This document shows, piece by piece, positions 38,501 to 48,421 of a stretch of DNA of 64,000 nucleotides. The stretch is from SZUA-36 sp963749115. Lineage in GTDB: Bacteria > Pseudomonadota > Gammaproteobacteria > Xanthomonadales > SZUA-36. The notes under the pieces are model-generated. The model was not told the DNA's origin. It did no database searches and saw only the letters and a list, made by a program, of their open reading frames with translations. The position numbers and the translations under genes were made by a program. The stretch lies in contig CAVVLP010000009.1 in assembly GCA_963749115.1 (NCBI GenBank), positions 1 through 64,000 of the forward strand, read 5' to 3'. Position 1 is the stretch's first letter. Each line of letters starts with the position of its first letter.

Positions 38501-39634
38501 GTTGCCGGCAGATGTTGCGACAAAAATACCGGCCGCCCTGAGATTGAGAAAAGCCAAAGTTGTCGTGCCGTTACGCCACGGGTCATCTGCCTCGGTGCCT
38601 ATGGAGTAGTTCACCACATCCACCTTGTCGATGATGGCCTGTTCAATCGCACTGAAAATTGCAGAGGTCTGGCAACCATCATCATCCGGATCTGCTGCAT
38701 CCCCGATAAAACAGACACGGTAGCTGACAATGTTGGCATTTGGAGCAACACCGGCTATTACGGTGGGAACGTCATTGAGGGTTACATTGAGAGGGTTACC
38801 AACCGCAATTGACGCAACATGTGAGCCATGGCCTGAATTGTCCTTGCCGTCTGTATTTTCTTCGGTCTCAACTGTTCCCGGGTCGTCTTCAACGAAATCG
38901 TATACCCCGACAAGCTTGTCGTTACAAAGCACTTCGCTCTTGGAGCACAGGCCCAACTGAATGATGTAAGGATTGACGTGGTCCCAACCGGGTGAAGAAC
39001 CTTCGCCTGCATCTACAAACGAATTATGATCCCAGTTAATACCGGAATCGATCAAGCCAACGACAATACCTTCACCGCCGCTTGCCGGGAACGGGCCTGC
39101 ACTTCCGTTATAGATTTTGTCGGCACCAATCCAGTTCGGACCCGAATCAGTTTCCAGTTTTTGAATTTCGTCGGGTAATACAGACTTTACTCCGGGGATA
39201 TCACGCAGGGCTTGTACTTCGGCGTCGCTAAGCTCGGTTGCAAAACCATTCAGGGCATTTCGATAACGGTGAGTCGCTCTTAGCTGCCGGCCCAGTCTGA
39301 GTACCGATTCACCGCGAACAGATTCAAACCTTTCATCCAGAAACCTGAGATATTTTTTTGAATCCGGTGAATTGACATCCAGTTTTCGCGCACCGGTAAA
39401 GTGGTTAGCCGTTGCCTGGAAACGTGTCAGGTCCATCTCCCGCTCGGGTGTATGCATGATGCGACCGTCATAGGCCGCAAGAGGCGGGTCATCAAGAATG
39501 ACGATATACCTTTGCTTGTCGCTGCCAGGCGCAGGTTCTGCAGTACTCTTTGCGAACACCGGTGTAGCAAGGATCAGTGCTGTAAGAACTGCGAAACAAA
39601 GCACTGTACTAAAAATTTTCAAACGCTCATCCAT
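35545..39634 (-). CDS. Secreted subtilisin-like serine peptidase with C-terminal GxW repeats, one frameshift
   Basis: A large exported S8 peptidase of about 1,360 residues. Signal peptide (1-28), inhibitor I9-like propeptide (about 43-155), and a catalytic domain with Asp196 (GLIDSG), His269 (SGHGSHVAS), oxyanion Asn378 (SAGNAGP) and Ser611 (GTSMSSPHV). A PA-like insert around 440-545 (GAGGYILANT) and further beta domains follow. A +1 shift near 36600 joins NNIGIIPV to LFRSSFSSPG. The C-terminus holds two GxW units: GLWQAS with WYTYDDDGKPAWYLASAPEP, and GLWSRT with YIYDDSGKPVWLIGAPEP. It degrades extracellular protein; the tail may anchor or target it. It begins 12 bp after gor. Confidence 0.93.
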
Positions 39635-39645
39635 GACTTATTCCT

Positions 39646-41004
39646 TCATCCCTTTACCGGTACCCGCATGGTTACCAGTTCCTCTGCCGCGGTCGGGTGT
39701 ATGCCCGTGGTGAGGTCAAATTGTTTTTTCGTAAGGCCGGATTTTATCGCAACTGCAAAACCCTGCACAATTTCAGGCGCATCCATACCGACCACATGCA
39801 AACCCACCACCTTGTCAGATGAAGCCTGCACCAGCAGCTTCATCATGGTCTTTTCCTGTCGGCCGGACAGCGTGTGTTTCATCGGTGTGAATACCGACTT
39901 GTAAACATCGAGTTGTCCATAATGAACAGCTGCGTCCTTTTCCGAAAACCCGACGGTAGCAACCGGCGGGTGCGAAAACACCGCCGATGGTATAAACCTG
40001 TGATTAACAGGTCGCGGTTTCCCACCAAATTCACTGTCTGCAAATGCATGACCTTCCATTAATGCCACCGGCGTCAGATTAACCCTGTTGGTTACATCAC
40101 CAACAGCAAACACATTCTGCAGGTTGGTTTGCGAATATTCATTGACCGGGATCATGCCACCCGGCAATGCATGTACACCGGCATCCTGCAATCCAAGACC
40201 CCGTACATTGGGTACTCTCCCCGTGGCGAACATCACGGTATCAGCCTGCAACTCATTGCCATCATCAAGCTTTAAAGTTATGTGACCCTCCGACTGCCTG
40301 ATCAGTTCAGTCACATTGATGTTCAAACGTATTTCGATACCCTTTTTCTGCATTTCGGCTGCCAACGTATTCTGAACATCGTGGTCAAAACCGCGGAGTA
40401 TCTGTTCGCCACGATAGAGCTGAACAACTTTGGAGCCCAGACCGTTAAATATACCGGCGAACTCACAGGCAATAAATCCACCTCCTATCACGGCAACACG
40501 CTTTGGAAGTGATTTGAGATGAAATGCCTCATCTGAAGTGATGCTGTGCTCAACACCTGGAATTTCCGGTTTCCATGGGCGCGCTCCGGTTGCGATCAGT
40601 ATCTTGTCAGCGCTGACAATATCTTCCCCAAGCTGAACCTGGTGTGAATTCAGCATTTTGCCGTGTACTGAAAACAGTTTCACACCGGAATTTTCAAGCA
40701 ACCCCAGGTAGACCTGGTTAAGGCGGTCAATTTCACGGTCTTTATTTTCAATCAGGCGGGACCAGCTGAAACGTGTCTCGCCGACATCCCAACCGTAGCC
40801 CGCAGCATCCTCGAATTCTTCGTGGAAATGAGCGGCATAGGACAGGAGTTTCTTAGGCACACAACCACGGATGACACAGGTACCCCCAACCCGGCTCGAT
40901 TCACAGATACCAACACGGGCGCCATATCCTGCAGCAATCCGCGCAGCACGTACACCGCCTGAGCCCGCGCCTATGACGAACAGGTCAAAATCAAATTCAC
41001 TCAT
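39646..41004 (-). CDS. gor: Glutathione-disulfide reductase
   Basis: 452 residues from ATG 41004 (MSEFDFDLFVIGAGSGG), which overlaps the stop of the DUF2157 gene (ATGAGTGA); the longer frame upstream runs inside that gene. Redox pair GGTCVIRGCVPKKL, NADPH fold VIGGGFIACEFAGIF, and the C-terminal catalytic HPTAAEELVTMR are present. It reduces glutathione disulfide with NADPH, a cytoplasmic flavoenzyme. Co-transcribed with two membrane proteins and the subtilase. Confidence 0.95.
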   Translation of the reverse strand: MSEFDFDLFVIGAGSGGVRAARIAAGYGARVGICESSRVGGTCVIRGCVPKKLLSYAAHFHEEFEDAAGYGWDVGETRFSWSRLIENKDREIDRLNQVYLGLLENSGVKLFSVHGKMLNSHQVQLGEDIVSADKILIATGARPWKPEIPGVEHSITSDEAFHLKSLPKRVAVIGGGFIACEFAGIFNGLGSKVVQLYRGEQILRGFDHDVQNTLAAEMQKKGIEIRLNINVTELIRQSEGHITLKLDDGNELQADTVMFATGRVPNVRGLGLQDAGVHALPGGMIPVNEYSQTNLQNVFAVGDVTNRVNLTPVALMEGHAFADSEFGGKPRPVNHRFIPSAVFSHPPVATVGFSEKDAAVHYGQLDVYKSVFTPMKHTLSGRQEKTMMKLLVQASSDKVVGLHVVGMDAPEIVQGFAVAIKSGLTKKQFDLTTGIHPTAAEELVTMRVPVKG

Positions 41005-41965
41005 GGCCATCCTTGATATTGGTATTTTTCGGGATCGAATTACTGATGTAGCGCTTGTTGATGCGTATTGCAATGGTGCTCAGGGCAATAAACACCAGAC
41101 CCAGCAAAATAAGCACCAGCGGCCATCCCAGGGAATCCTGGAAATGCTCGGATGTGAAATAACTGATGTAGGCGAGTATTGCGACTGTACTGGTAAAAAG
41201 AAGCGTGCGGCTGCGTACCCAGGTGCTCAAGAATACACCGCCACAGGCGGCGCCGAGAAAAACAAGTTCAATCGCGGTGTGCTGAATCAATTCGAACAAG
41301 CCGTATAAAAATGAGGACGATCCCAGCAGGTACCAAAACGGATTCAAACCGCTGTACGGAGTTCTCTCAAGACCGAGACAAAGACCCACGGTCGAGGCTC
41401 CCAGGATCAAGGCGATGATGTCGTCATCGACTTTAAGCAGATCAAGTGTGACACCAAAAAACCAAAGCGCAAAGAATACGGTTGTAAACAGTAAAGTCGT
41501 ATCCCGTTTTTGCCAGAAAACCGCCAGCTGCTGTACTGTCATGATCCCTGCCGTCAGCATGGCCGCATGGTGCCAGTTGCCACCGCTTGAAAACTCATCA
41601 ATTGCAACCAGGATACCCACGGGTTGCAAGGCGGCTGCAATCAGGTAAAGCGGTGTTTTAACCCGGGCATAACGTTCATCTCCGGACGCCACCAACGCCA
41701 TGATAAATACCGCGATTCCAGAACCCAGCGTGACGATTATCCGCGCTGCGGTATTCATGGCATCCCAGTTCAAAGCGATAAATATGCTGAGCCCGGCAAA
41801 AATGAAGATTCCACCAAGATAACCCAGAATGCGCCCCAGTATGCTTGAAGATGGTTCCGCACTGTCACCGGCCTGCTTGAAAGCGGTTTCAATATCCACC
41901 GCTGTCAGGCCATGTTGACGCGCGATCGAGAGGATCTGTTCGATGGCTTCGTTCCTGCTTTCCAT
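40997..41965 (-). CDS. DUF2157 family polytopic membrane protein
   Basis: A 322-residue protein with a cytoplasmic N-terminus (about 45 residues) and some ten predicted membrane segments. ILGYLGGIFIFAGLSIFIALNWDAMN is the typical DUF2157 opening. Function of the family is not established. It starts immediately after the 41967 gene and overlaps gor, so its product is made with those proteins. The C-terminal tail (KRYISNSIPKNTNIKDGHE) is hydrophilic. Confidence 0.85.
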   Translation of the reverse strand: MESRNEAIEQILSIARQHGLTAVDIETAFKQAGDSAEPSSSILGRILGYLGGIFIFAGLSIFIALNWDAMNTAARIIVTLGSGIAVFIMALVASGDERYARVKTPLYLIAAALQPVGILVAIDEFSSGGNWHHAAMLTAGIMTVQQLAVFWQKRDTTLLFTTVFFALWFFGVTLDLLKVDDDIIALILGASTVGLCLGLERTPYSGLNPFWYLLGSSSFLYGLFELIQHTAIELVFLGAACGGVFLSTWVRSRTLLFTSTVAILAYISYFTSEHFQDSLGWPLVLILLGLVFIALSTIAIRINKRYISNSIPKNTNIKDGHE

Positions 41966-41966
41966 G

Positions 41967-42557
41967 TCATTCTTCCCCGTTCAATACCCAAGCTACGAAT
42001 CGGGCGTCGTTGTACCAATAGTCAGAAGTCGGTAAACGCACTCGGATAACAACCCCGTTTTTTGAAATTCTCACATCATTGCGATGACGTGATCCGCCAA
42101 ACATTTCCATGATGAATCCACCGCCCCTTCGCCTCCCACCGAACTCGTAGCCGTCGGGCGCCTTCAGTTTGTCGCTGACCCTCACGCCGGCAAGCTCCGG
42201 TATGGGTAGATCCGTACCGTCTTTGAGTTCAGCAATATTCTCAGGAATCGGAATACTGATTTCCGAGATTTCGCCGCTCGAATGGTGGTAACGAAACAAG
42301 CGGGGGTAATTGTCATAATAGGTATTATCAAGTGGGCTGGTGACTGCCTTGAGTTGCCCATCAATAACGGAGAGGTTGATTCTGACCTGCGTGGTCTTTG
42401 CGGTGGCCCTACCCTGGAACGAGAGCAGAAGATCATGTGCTGGTGGAGTTGAATACAGACCTGGCAATATGCTTGCCAGGGCAAAAAACAGAACGACCAG
42501 AAGCGGCAAAGCGATGCTGACCACGATCATCATATTTTTACGTAAAAAAGTTCTCAT
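41967..42557 (-). CDS. Membrane-anchored protein of unknown function, DUF2157 partner
   Basis: A 196-residue protein with one N-terminal membrane helix (about residues 10-32, IVVSIALPLLVVLFFALASIL) and a probably periplasmic domain with KTTQVRINLSVIDGQLKAV, a RRRGGG patch and YWYNDARFVAWVLNGEE at the end. I do not recognise the family. It differs from the GDYxxLxY proteins that often partner DUF2157, since that motif is not visible, but it has the same size and position. First gene of the operon with DUF2157, gor and the subtilase. Confidence 0.7.
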   Translation of the reverse strand: MRTFLRKNMMIVVSIALPLLVVLFFALASILPGLYSTPPAHDLLLSFQGRATAKTTQVRINLSVIDGQLKAVTSPLDNTYYDNYPRLFRYHHSSGEISEISIPIPENIAELKDGTDLPIPELAGVRVSDKLKAPDGYEFGGRRRGGGFIMEMFGGSRHRNDVRISKNGVVIRVRLPTSDYWYNDARFVAWVLNGEE

Positions 42558-42812
42558 GAGTTTCTCTTTTGGCTGCAGTGCCAGCTGGCCATTCTAGTTG
42601 ATAATCACTCTTATTTGTGTTCTGGCAACCGAGACACTATATTAATCCCCTACAAACGCTGCGCGGCTCAATAAATAACCATTTTACATGACTAAAATCA
42701 TTCAAAGTGCAGTTTTGCTACGTCATAATCGCCTGCCATTGCATTAACGGCCAATGTGCCCACATAACTAAACCAACAAACGGAACACGCGGATTTGCCA
42801 AATAATTCTCAC

Positions 42813-43434
42813 ATGCTTGCAGTATCTGAACTCAGTTTTGAACGATACTTCGAACGGGTTTTCGAGCCGGTCAGTTTTGAACTGGATGCGGGTTCCCTGT
42901 TGTTGATTACCGGTTCCAATGGCTGTGGCAAAACCACCCTGTTAAGACTATTGGCGGGATTACTCGAGCCCAGTGAAGGCAAGATACAGCAAAAGTGAAC
43001 AACCTTTGTATGCCGGTCATTTCCCGGCCATCAAGGACGACCTGAGCGTGCAAGAGAACATCCGTTTCTGGATGAAATTTATGGGGACACGCAAATCGGG
43101 CCAGATGACCGGATTGTGTGAACAGGTTATTGAAGAGATCGGTCTGACACCGGTTGCATTACAGGAAGGGCGAACACTCTCCGCCGGTCAGCGTAAACGC
43201 TGCTCCCTGGCGCGCTTGCTTTTCTGTGATGAATCCCTGTGGTTACTGGATGAGCCATACTCGAACCTCGACCCTCAGGGCATCGCCATGCTGGACCAGA
43301 TATTAAAAACACATCTGAATGCCGGTGGTGCCTGCATCATGACAACCCATGGCAGCTTGCGCCCCGAGGGGTTTGATTTGCAGGAATGTCACATGATCAG
43401 CGGCCGTGAACGCTATGCCGGGGCAGCAGCATGA
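42813..43434 (+). CDS. ccmA: Heme exporter ATP-binding protein CcmA, one frameshift
   Basis: The ATPase of the CcmABC(D) system for cytochrome c maturation. Walker A SNGCGKTTLL, then a +1 shift near 42985-42995 (after EPSEGKIQ) into EQPLYAGHFPAIKDDLSVQE; ABC signature LSAGQRKRCSLARLL; Walker B LWLLDEPYSNLDPQG; H-loop MTTHG. ATG 42813 is preferred to TTG 42795. Overlaps ccmB by 4 bp. Corrected length about 206 residues. Confidence 0.93.
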
Positions 43435-44114
43435 GCAGGCAGTCAACGGGTACGGCTTTTGTAGCGTTGCTTCGGCGGGATTTTCTGCTCGCCTACCGGC
43501 GTCGTGCTGAACTGCTGCAACCACTGGTATTTCTGTTGGTGGTCGTGACTTTGTTTCCCCTTGGTGTCGGTCCGTCACCGGCTCTGTTGGCCAATATTGC
43601 ACCGGGTGTTATCTGGATTGCGGCCCTGTTGGCCACAGTACTGTCACTGGATAGTTTGTTCAGATCGGATTTCGAGGACGGAACTCTTGAGCAGATGGTG
43701 TTGTCTGGTCAATCACTTGCCTTGATTGCACTGGCAAGAACCGTGGCGCATTGGCTGGTGGCCGGTTTGCCCATCGTATTGTTATCGCCTTTGCTGGCAA
43801 TGTGGATGAATCTACCTGATGAAGGTCTGTTAATTTTGATAGAATCGCTGGCTATTGGTACCCCGGTGCTGAGTTTGATCGGCGCGATTGGCGGCGCACT
43901 GACAGTCAGCCTTAAACGGGGAGGCCAATTATTATCATTATTGGTATTTCCTTTGTATGTACCTTTGCTGATCCTGGCAACCAGCGCTGTCAGTTCAGCC
44001 GCTGTTGACCTGCCGTACACCGGCCAGCTCGGTTTGATGCTTGCAGGTTTAATTGCGTCGTTGACACTGGCACCTTTTGCAACAGCGGCGGCGCTGAAAT
44101 TGAGTTTAAGTTAA
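43431..44114 (+). CDS. ccmB: Heme exporter protein CcmB
   Basis: A 227-residue protein with six hydrophobic segments; FVALLRRDFLLAYRRRAELLQPL and FPLGVGPSPALLANIAPGVIWIAALLA are characteristic of CcmB. It is the membrane part of the ATP-driven complex that releases holo-CcmE from CcmC. Overlaps ccmA and abuts ccmC. Confidence 0.95.
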   Translation: MSRQSTGTAFVALLRRDFLLAYRRRAELLQPLVFLLVVVTLFPLGVGPSPALLANIAPGVIWIAALLATVLSLDSLFRSDFEDGTLEQMVLSGQSLALIALARTVAHWLVAGLPIVLLSPLLAMWMNLPDEGLLILIESLAIGTPVLSLIGAIGGALTVSLKRGGQLLSLLVFPLYVPLLILATSAVSSAAVDLPYTGQLGLMLAGLIASLTLAPFATAAALKLSLS

Positions 44115-44863
44115 TGAATCCAATATATTTATTTTTTCACAAGACCGGTTCACCACCGTGGTTCTACAAGTACAGCGGAAAGCTGATTCCATTTCTTTGG
44201 GCCATCTTCCTTGTACTCACAGCCTATGGACTTTACCTGGGTCTGGTGGTCGCGCCGGCAGATTATCAACAGGGTGAAAGCGTCCGAATCATGTATCTGC
44301 ATGTTCCATCTGCGTGGATGTCCATGATGATTTACGGTCTCATGGCCATCATGGGATTCATCGCCCTGGTGTGGCGCATTCGTATTATGGAAGTCCTGGT
44401 CATATCCAGCGCCCCGGTTGGTGCGGCGTTTACCGCCATCGCATTGATCACCGGTTCACTCTGGGGACGCCCGACCTGGGGAACCTACTGGGTTTGGGAT
44501 GCACGCCTGACGTCAGAGCTGGTATTACTGTTTCTTTATTTTGGTGTGATCTTACTTTACAACGCCTTCGATGAACCGAGAAAAGCGGCGCGGGCGGCCT
44601 CGCTGATGTCCATCGTCGGTGCAATCAATCTACCGATTATCTATTTCTCGGTTGAGTGGTGGAATACCCTGCACCAGGGTAGCAGCATGGGCTCAGATGG
44701 CCCCGGTATTCACCCCAGCATGCTGTTGCCACTGTTGTTAATGGCCACAGCCACCAAGTTTTATTACGGTGCAAACCTGTTAACGCGTGCAAGACTTACC
44801 CTGCTAAAGCAGGATCATCGCAAACGCTGGGTGCAGGACCTGCTATCAGAGGAGAGTCATTAA
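44114..44863 (+). CDS. ccmC: Heme exporter protein CcmC
   Basis: A 249-residue heme-handling protein with six membrane helices and the tryptophan-rich WWD loop WGRPTWGTYWVWDARLTSEL, flanked by the heme-ligand histidines (YLHVPSAWMS, WWNTLHQGSS). It loads heme on CcmE. The stop overlaps the ccmD start by one base (TAATG). Confidence 0.97.
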   Translation: MNPIYLFFHKTGSPPWFYKYSGKLIPFLWAIFLVLTAYGLYLGLVVAPADYQQGESVRIMYLHVPSAWMSMMIYGLMAIMGFIALVWRIRIMEVLVISSAPVGAAFTAIALITGSLWGRPTWGTYWVWDARLTSELVLLFLYFGVILLYNAFDEPRKAARAASLMSIVGAINLPIIYFSVEWWNTLHQGSSMGSDGPGIHPSMLLPLLLMATATKFYYGANLLTRARLTLLKQDHRKRWVQDLLSEESH

Positions 44864-45006
44864 TGTCGCACACACCTTTTATTGTAGCTGCCTACCTGAT
44901 CGGTGCCGTGGTACTGTTTTGGGCCGCCATGGCACCCGTACTCAGCAAACGTAGCCTTCTTCGGCAGTTGAAAAACCGTCAAACACGCATGGAAAAATCA
45001 CAATGA
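44863..45006 (+). CDS. ccmD: Heme exporter protein CcmD
   Basis: A 47-residue single-helix membrane protein (MSHTPFIVAAYLIGAVVLFW), with a basic C-terminal tail (SKRSLLRQLKNRQTRM). It stabilises the CcmABC-CcmE complex. Start overlaps ccmC stop; its end overlaps the ccmE start (ATGA). Its size, topology and place are those of CcmD. Confidence 0.92.
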   Translation: MSHTPFIVAAYLIGAVVLFWAAMAPVLSKRSLLRQLKNRQTRMEKSQ

Positions 45007-45446
45007 CCCCAACTCGTAAACGCAGACTGATCGGTGTACTGGTTATTATTGTCGGTGTCAGCATCGCCGCAGTAGTAGCCATGCAAGCACTGAATGAAAA
45101 CATGCTGTTCTTCGTCAGCCCTACCGATGTTGAAGAGCAGGCACTGCCAGCAGGAAAACGCTTCCGGCTGGGTGGGCTCGTGGCAGATGGTACCGTGAGC
45201 CGTGCCAGTGACAGCCTTGCGGTGACCTTTGTCGTCACCGATGGCGCCTATTCTGTCGATGTCAGGTTCGATGGCATTCTCCCGGACCTGTTTCGTGAGG
45301 GCCAGGGCATTATCGCCATTGGTGAACTCAGGCCTGGCGGTCACTTTGAGGCCGACGAGGTACTGGCCAAGCATGACGAAAACTATATGCCGCCTGAAGT
45401 GGCCGATGCGCTTGAAAAAGCAGGACACGTGGAGAGTGAGCTATGA
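45003..45446 (+). CDS. ccmE: Cytochrome c maturation heme chaperone CcmE
   Basis: A 147-residue protein with an N-terminal anchor and an OB-fold domain. The heme-binding His is in LAKHDENYMPPEV near residue 121, the canonical HxxxY pattern. FRLGGLVADGTV and REGQGIIAIGEL are typical. Overlaps ccmF by 4 bp. Confidence 0.97.
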   Translation: MTPTRKRRLIGVLVIIVGVSIAAVVAMQALNENMLFFVSPTDVEEQALPAGKRFRLGGLVADGTVSRASDSLAVTFVVTDGAYSVDVRFDGILPDLFREGQGIIAIGELRPGGHFEADEVLAKHDENYMPPEVADALEKAGHVESEL

Positions 45447-47410
45447 CCGTTGAACTGGGACAGATTTCCTTATTGGCAGCACTTCTGACTGCCTTTGTAC
45501 TGGGCCTGGTTCCAATGATTGGTACCTATACCGGAAACCGGCGTTTTATGGCGGTTTCAACCACGGCTGCACTGATTCAATGCCTGCTTTTAATTATATC
45601 GTTCGGTATTTTGACTTCCGCGTTTGTTATCCAGGATTTTTCTGTTGAGTACGTGGCCCGTAACAGTAATTCCCTGCTGCCCATGCACTATCGATACTCT
45701 GCCGTCTGGAGCGCTCATGAAGGTTCATTGTTGCTGTGGGAATTGATCCTGGCCGTATGGATCGCCGCGGTTGCGCTTTTTAGCAAAAGACTCCCCGAAG
45801 TTTTCAGGGCCAGGGTACTTGCAGTGTTGGGCTGGATATCTGTAGGGTTTCTATTATTCATCCTGCTCACATCAAATCCATTCGGGCGTCTGATCCCCTC
45901 CGCTGTTGAAGGTCTGGATCTCAACCCCTTGTTACAGGACTTTGGTCTGATCATTCATCCGCCGTTGCTTTACATGGGTTACGTAGGTTTCTCAGTTGCG
46001 TTTGCATTCGCGGTTGCCGCATTGCTCGGCGGTGAAGTCAGCCGTGACTGGGTGCGCTGGTCGCGACCCTGGACGCTGGTGGCCTGGGCATTCCTGACCA
46101 TCGGTATCGCATTGGGCAGCTGGTGGGCCTATTACGAACTGGGTTGGGGCGGTTACTGGTTCTGGGATCCGGTCGAGAACGCTTCCTTTATGCCGTGGCT
46201 GGTGGGAACCGCATTGATCCATTCACAGGCCGTGACTGAAAAGCGCGGTGCTTTCGGTAACTGGACATTACTGCTTGCCCTTTCGGCGTTCTCACTGAGT
46301 TTGCTGGGCACTTTCCTGGTGCGCTCCGGTGTATTGACATCGGTTCATGCGTTTGCATCCGACCCGACCCGTGGCGTATTCATCCTGGTCTACCTGGCCG
46401 TGGTGGTTGGCGGTTCGTTAACCTTGTATGCCGCACGTGCACCCAAGATGATCCAGGGTGGCGGTTTTGCCGGAACCTCCCGTGAATCTTTCCTGTTACT
46501 CAATAACCTGGTATTTGCCGTCATGGCAGCCATGGTGCTTACCGGCACCCTATACCCTTTGCTCATAGATGCATTGGGCGCCGGTAAGATATCGGTAGGC
46601 CCTCCCTATTTTGGCTTGCTGTTTACCTGGTTGCTGGTTCCATTGGTGCTTGCAGTGCCTTTCGGTATTTACAGCAGATGGCAACAGGACTCCGGCAGCA
46701 GGCTGGCTGGCATGCTGCGCTGGCCATTTTTGTTATCGCTGCTGGTAGGTGGCGGTGTATGGTTTATGCAACCTGAACTTGGCTTTGTTTCCGCTGCCGG
46801 TGTGACCGGCGGTGCCTGGGTCATTTTGGGCAGCCTGTTCTATGTTGCACAACTGCTGAAAAGGAAGAACAGCTTAAAGATACCTGCCAGCGTACTCGCC
46901 ATGACGCTTGCTCACGTCGGTTTGGGTGTATTTTTGATAGGTCTTAGCATGGTCAGTACCCTGAGCTACTGAAAAACACCTGCGAATGGAAGCGGGTGAT
47001 AAGTACCAGATGGCGGGTTATACCTTTGAATTCCTGGGTACCAGCATTGTTCAGGGTCCAAATTATTCCGCGGATCAGGGTGAGTTCATCGTTCAGCAAA
47101 GGCGACCGGGAAGTCACCCGGCTTGTACCCGCAGAAACGTCAATACGCTCAACGTGGCAACACCATGACTGAAGCCGCTATCGATCCCGGCTTCACACGT
47201 GATCTTTATGTATCACTGGGCGAACCCCTTGATCAAAATGGCCGGGCCTGGGCGGTTCGTGTCTACCACAAACCTTTCATTCGCTGGATCTGGCTGGGTG
47301 CGATACTGATCATGTCCGGCGGATTTCTTGCCGCTGCAAACAAACGCTATCGCCGCAAAATGCCCGCTAAAGAAGCTGTACAGACTGAAACCAAAGAGGT
47401 AACCGCGTGA
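45443..47410 (+). CDS. ccmF: Cytochrome c heme lyase subunit CcmF, three frameshifts
   Basis: A membrane protein of about 654 residues attaching heme to apocytochrome c. First frame: MHYRYSAVWSAHEGSLLLWE, the WWD domain GSWWAYYELGWGGYWFWDPV and ENASFMPWLVGTALIHS. The stop at 46972 arises from an extra T (TACTGAAAA); the true reading continues SYEKHLRMEAGDKYQMAGYT. Two further extra bases near 47098 (QQ to KGDREVTRL) and 47125 (RL to YPQKRQYAQRGN) lead to MTEAAIDPGFTRDLYVSLGE and the last helix. Essential for respiration on cytochrome c, so the breaks are probably errors. Confidence 0.93.
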
Positions 47411-47943
47411 ATAGTCGCATTTTCCCTCTGCTGGGATTCATGTTGCTGGTGGTATTGCTGGTTGTAGGCCTGAAAATTGCCGATAAAAAAACCAACCTGC
47501 CCTCACCATTAATCAATAAGCCAGTCCCTGAATTTGACCTGCCGGTGCTTGCACAAGCAGGTCAGACAATGTCCCGGGAGTCACTCCTGGGCAAGCCTTA
47601 CCTGGTTAATTTCTGGGGTAGCTGGTGTGTTACCTGCCGTGCTGAACATCCCGTGGTCACTCAACTCGCCAGGCTCAACGCCGTGTATATTGTTGGTATG
47701 AACTTCCGGGATGAATCGGAAGACGCGGTTGCCTGGTTGAATCGCTGGGGTGACCCCTATGATGTCAGCCTGGTTGATTACGATGGACGTACCAGTATTG
47801 ATTTTGGTGTTTACGCCGCTCCCGAGACCTTTCTTGTCGACCCATCGGGCACCATTGTGTTTAAACACCTGGGTCAACTGACATGGGAGATTGTCGAAAA
47901 CGAAATTCTCCCGCGTGTCGCAAGTATGGAGTCAGGCAGCTGA
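47407..47943 (+). CDS. ccmG: Thiol:disulfide interchange protein CcmG/DsbE
   Basis: A 178-residue membrane-anchored thioredoxin-fold protein with the motif NFWGSWCVTCRAEHP (WCxxC) and the cis-proline APETFLVDPSG. It reduces the apocytochrome haem-binding cysteines together with CcmH. Overlaps ccmF by 4 bp and ccmH by one base (TGATG). Confidence 0.96.
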   Translation: MNSRIFPLLGFMLLVVLLVVGLKIADKKTNLPSPLINKPVPEFDLPVLAQAGQTMSRESLLGKPYLVNFWGSWCVTCRAEHPVVTQLARLNAVYIVGMNFRDESEDAVAWLNRWGDPYDVSLVDYDGRTSIDFGVYAAPETFLVDPSGTIVFKHLGQLTWEIVENEILPRVASMESGS

Positions 47944-48395
47944 TGAAACTTAATAATATTCTAGTGTCGGTTTTGACTTTATTCCTGTCCGTTTCAGTTC
48001 TGGCACAAAGCGCACCTGTTCAGGAACCGATGATATTCGAAAACCAACAACAGGAAGACCGGTTCAACCAGTTGACACAGGAGCTGCGCTGCCTGGTCTG
48101 TCAAAACCAGAACCTGGCAGATTCGGACGCGCAACTGGCGCACGATCTGCGTGCTGAAGTACATGAGATGTTACTGGCAGGCAAGAGCGATGATGAAATC
48201 AAGACGTTCATGGTTGAACGCTATGGTGACTTCGTGCTTTACCGGCCACCGGTACAGGTAAACACTTACCTGTTGTGGCTGGCGCCACTGGTGTTGTTAT
48301 TGATTGGCGCCCTGATCCTGCGTGTCAACATCAAAAAGCGTGCAACTCTGCTTGAATCAACGCCAGACGAAGCGTCTGAAAACCGTACCGAATAA
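47943..48395 (+). CDS. ccmH: Cytochrome c-type biogenesis protein CcmH
   Basis: 150 residues with a signal peptide (ending SVLAQ), the redox motif LRCLVCQNQNLADSDAQLA, HEMLLAGKSDDEIKTFMVER, YGDFVLYRPP and a C-terminal membrane helix. It is the short CcmH form; the TPR part is the separate CcmI that follows. Start ATG 47943, overlapping the ccmG stop. Confidence 0.96.
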   Translation: MKLNNILVSVLTLFLSVSVLAQSAPVQEPMIFENQQQEDRFNQLTQELRCLVCQNQNLADSDAQLAHDLRAEVHEMLLAGKSDDEIKTFMVERYGDFVLYRPPVQVNTYLLWLAPLVLLLIGALILRVNIKKRATLLESTPDEASENRTE

Positions 48396-48421
48396 AAATT
48401 ATTCGACCAAGAGAATAAAGA

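Noticed and set aside
45443..47410. Programmed +1 frameshifting in ccmF and other genes
   Set aside because: The shift sites share no slippery motif or stop-codon context, and several genes need two or three shifts. Insertion errors explain them more simply.
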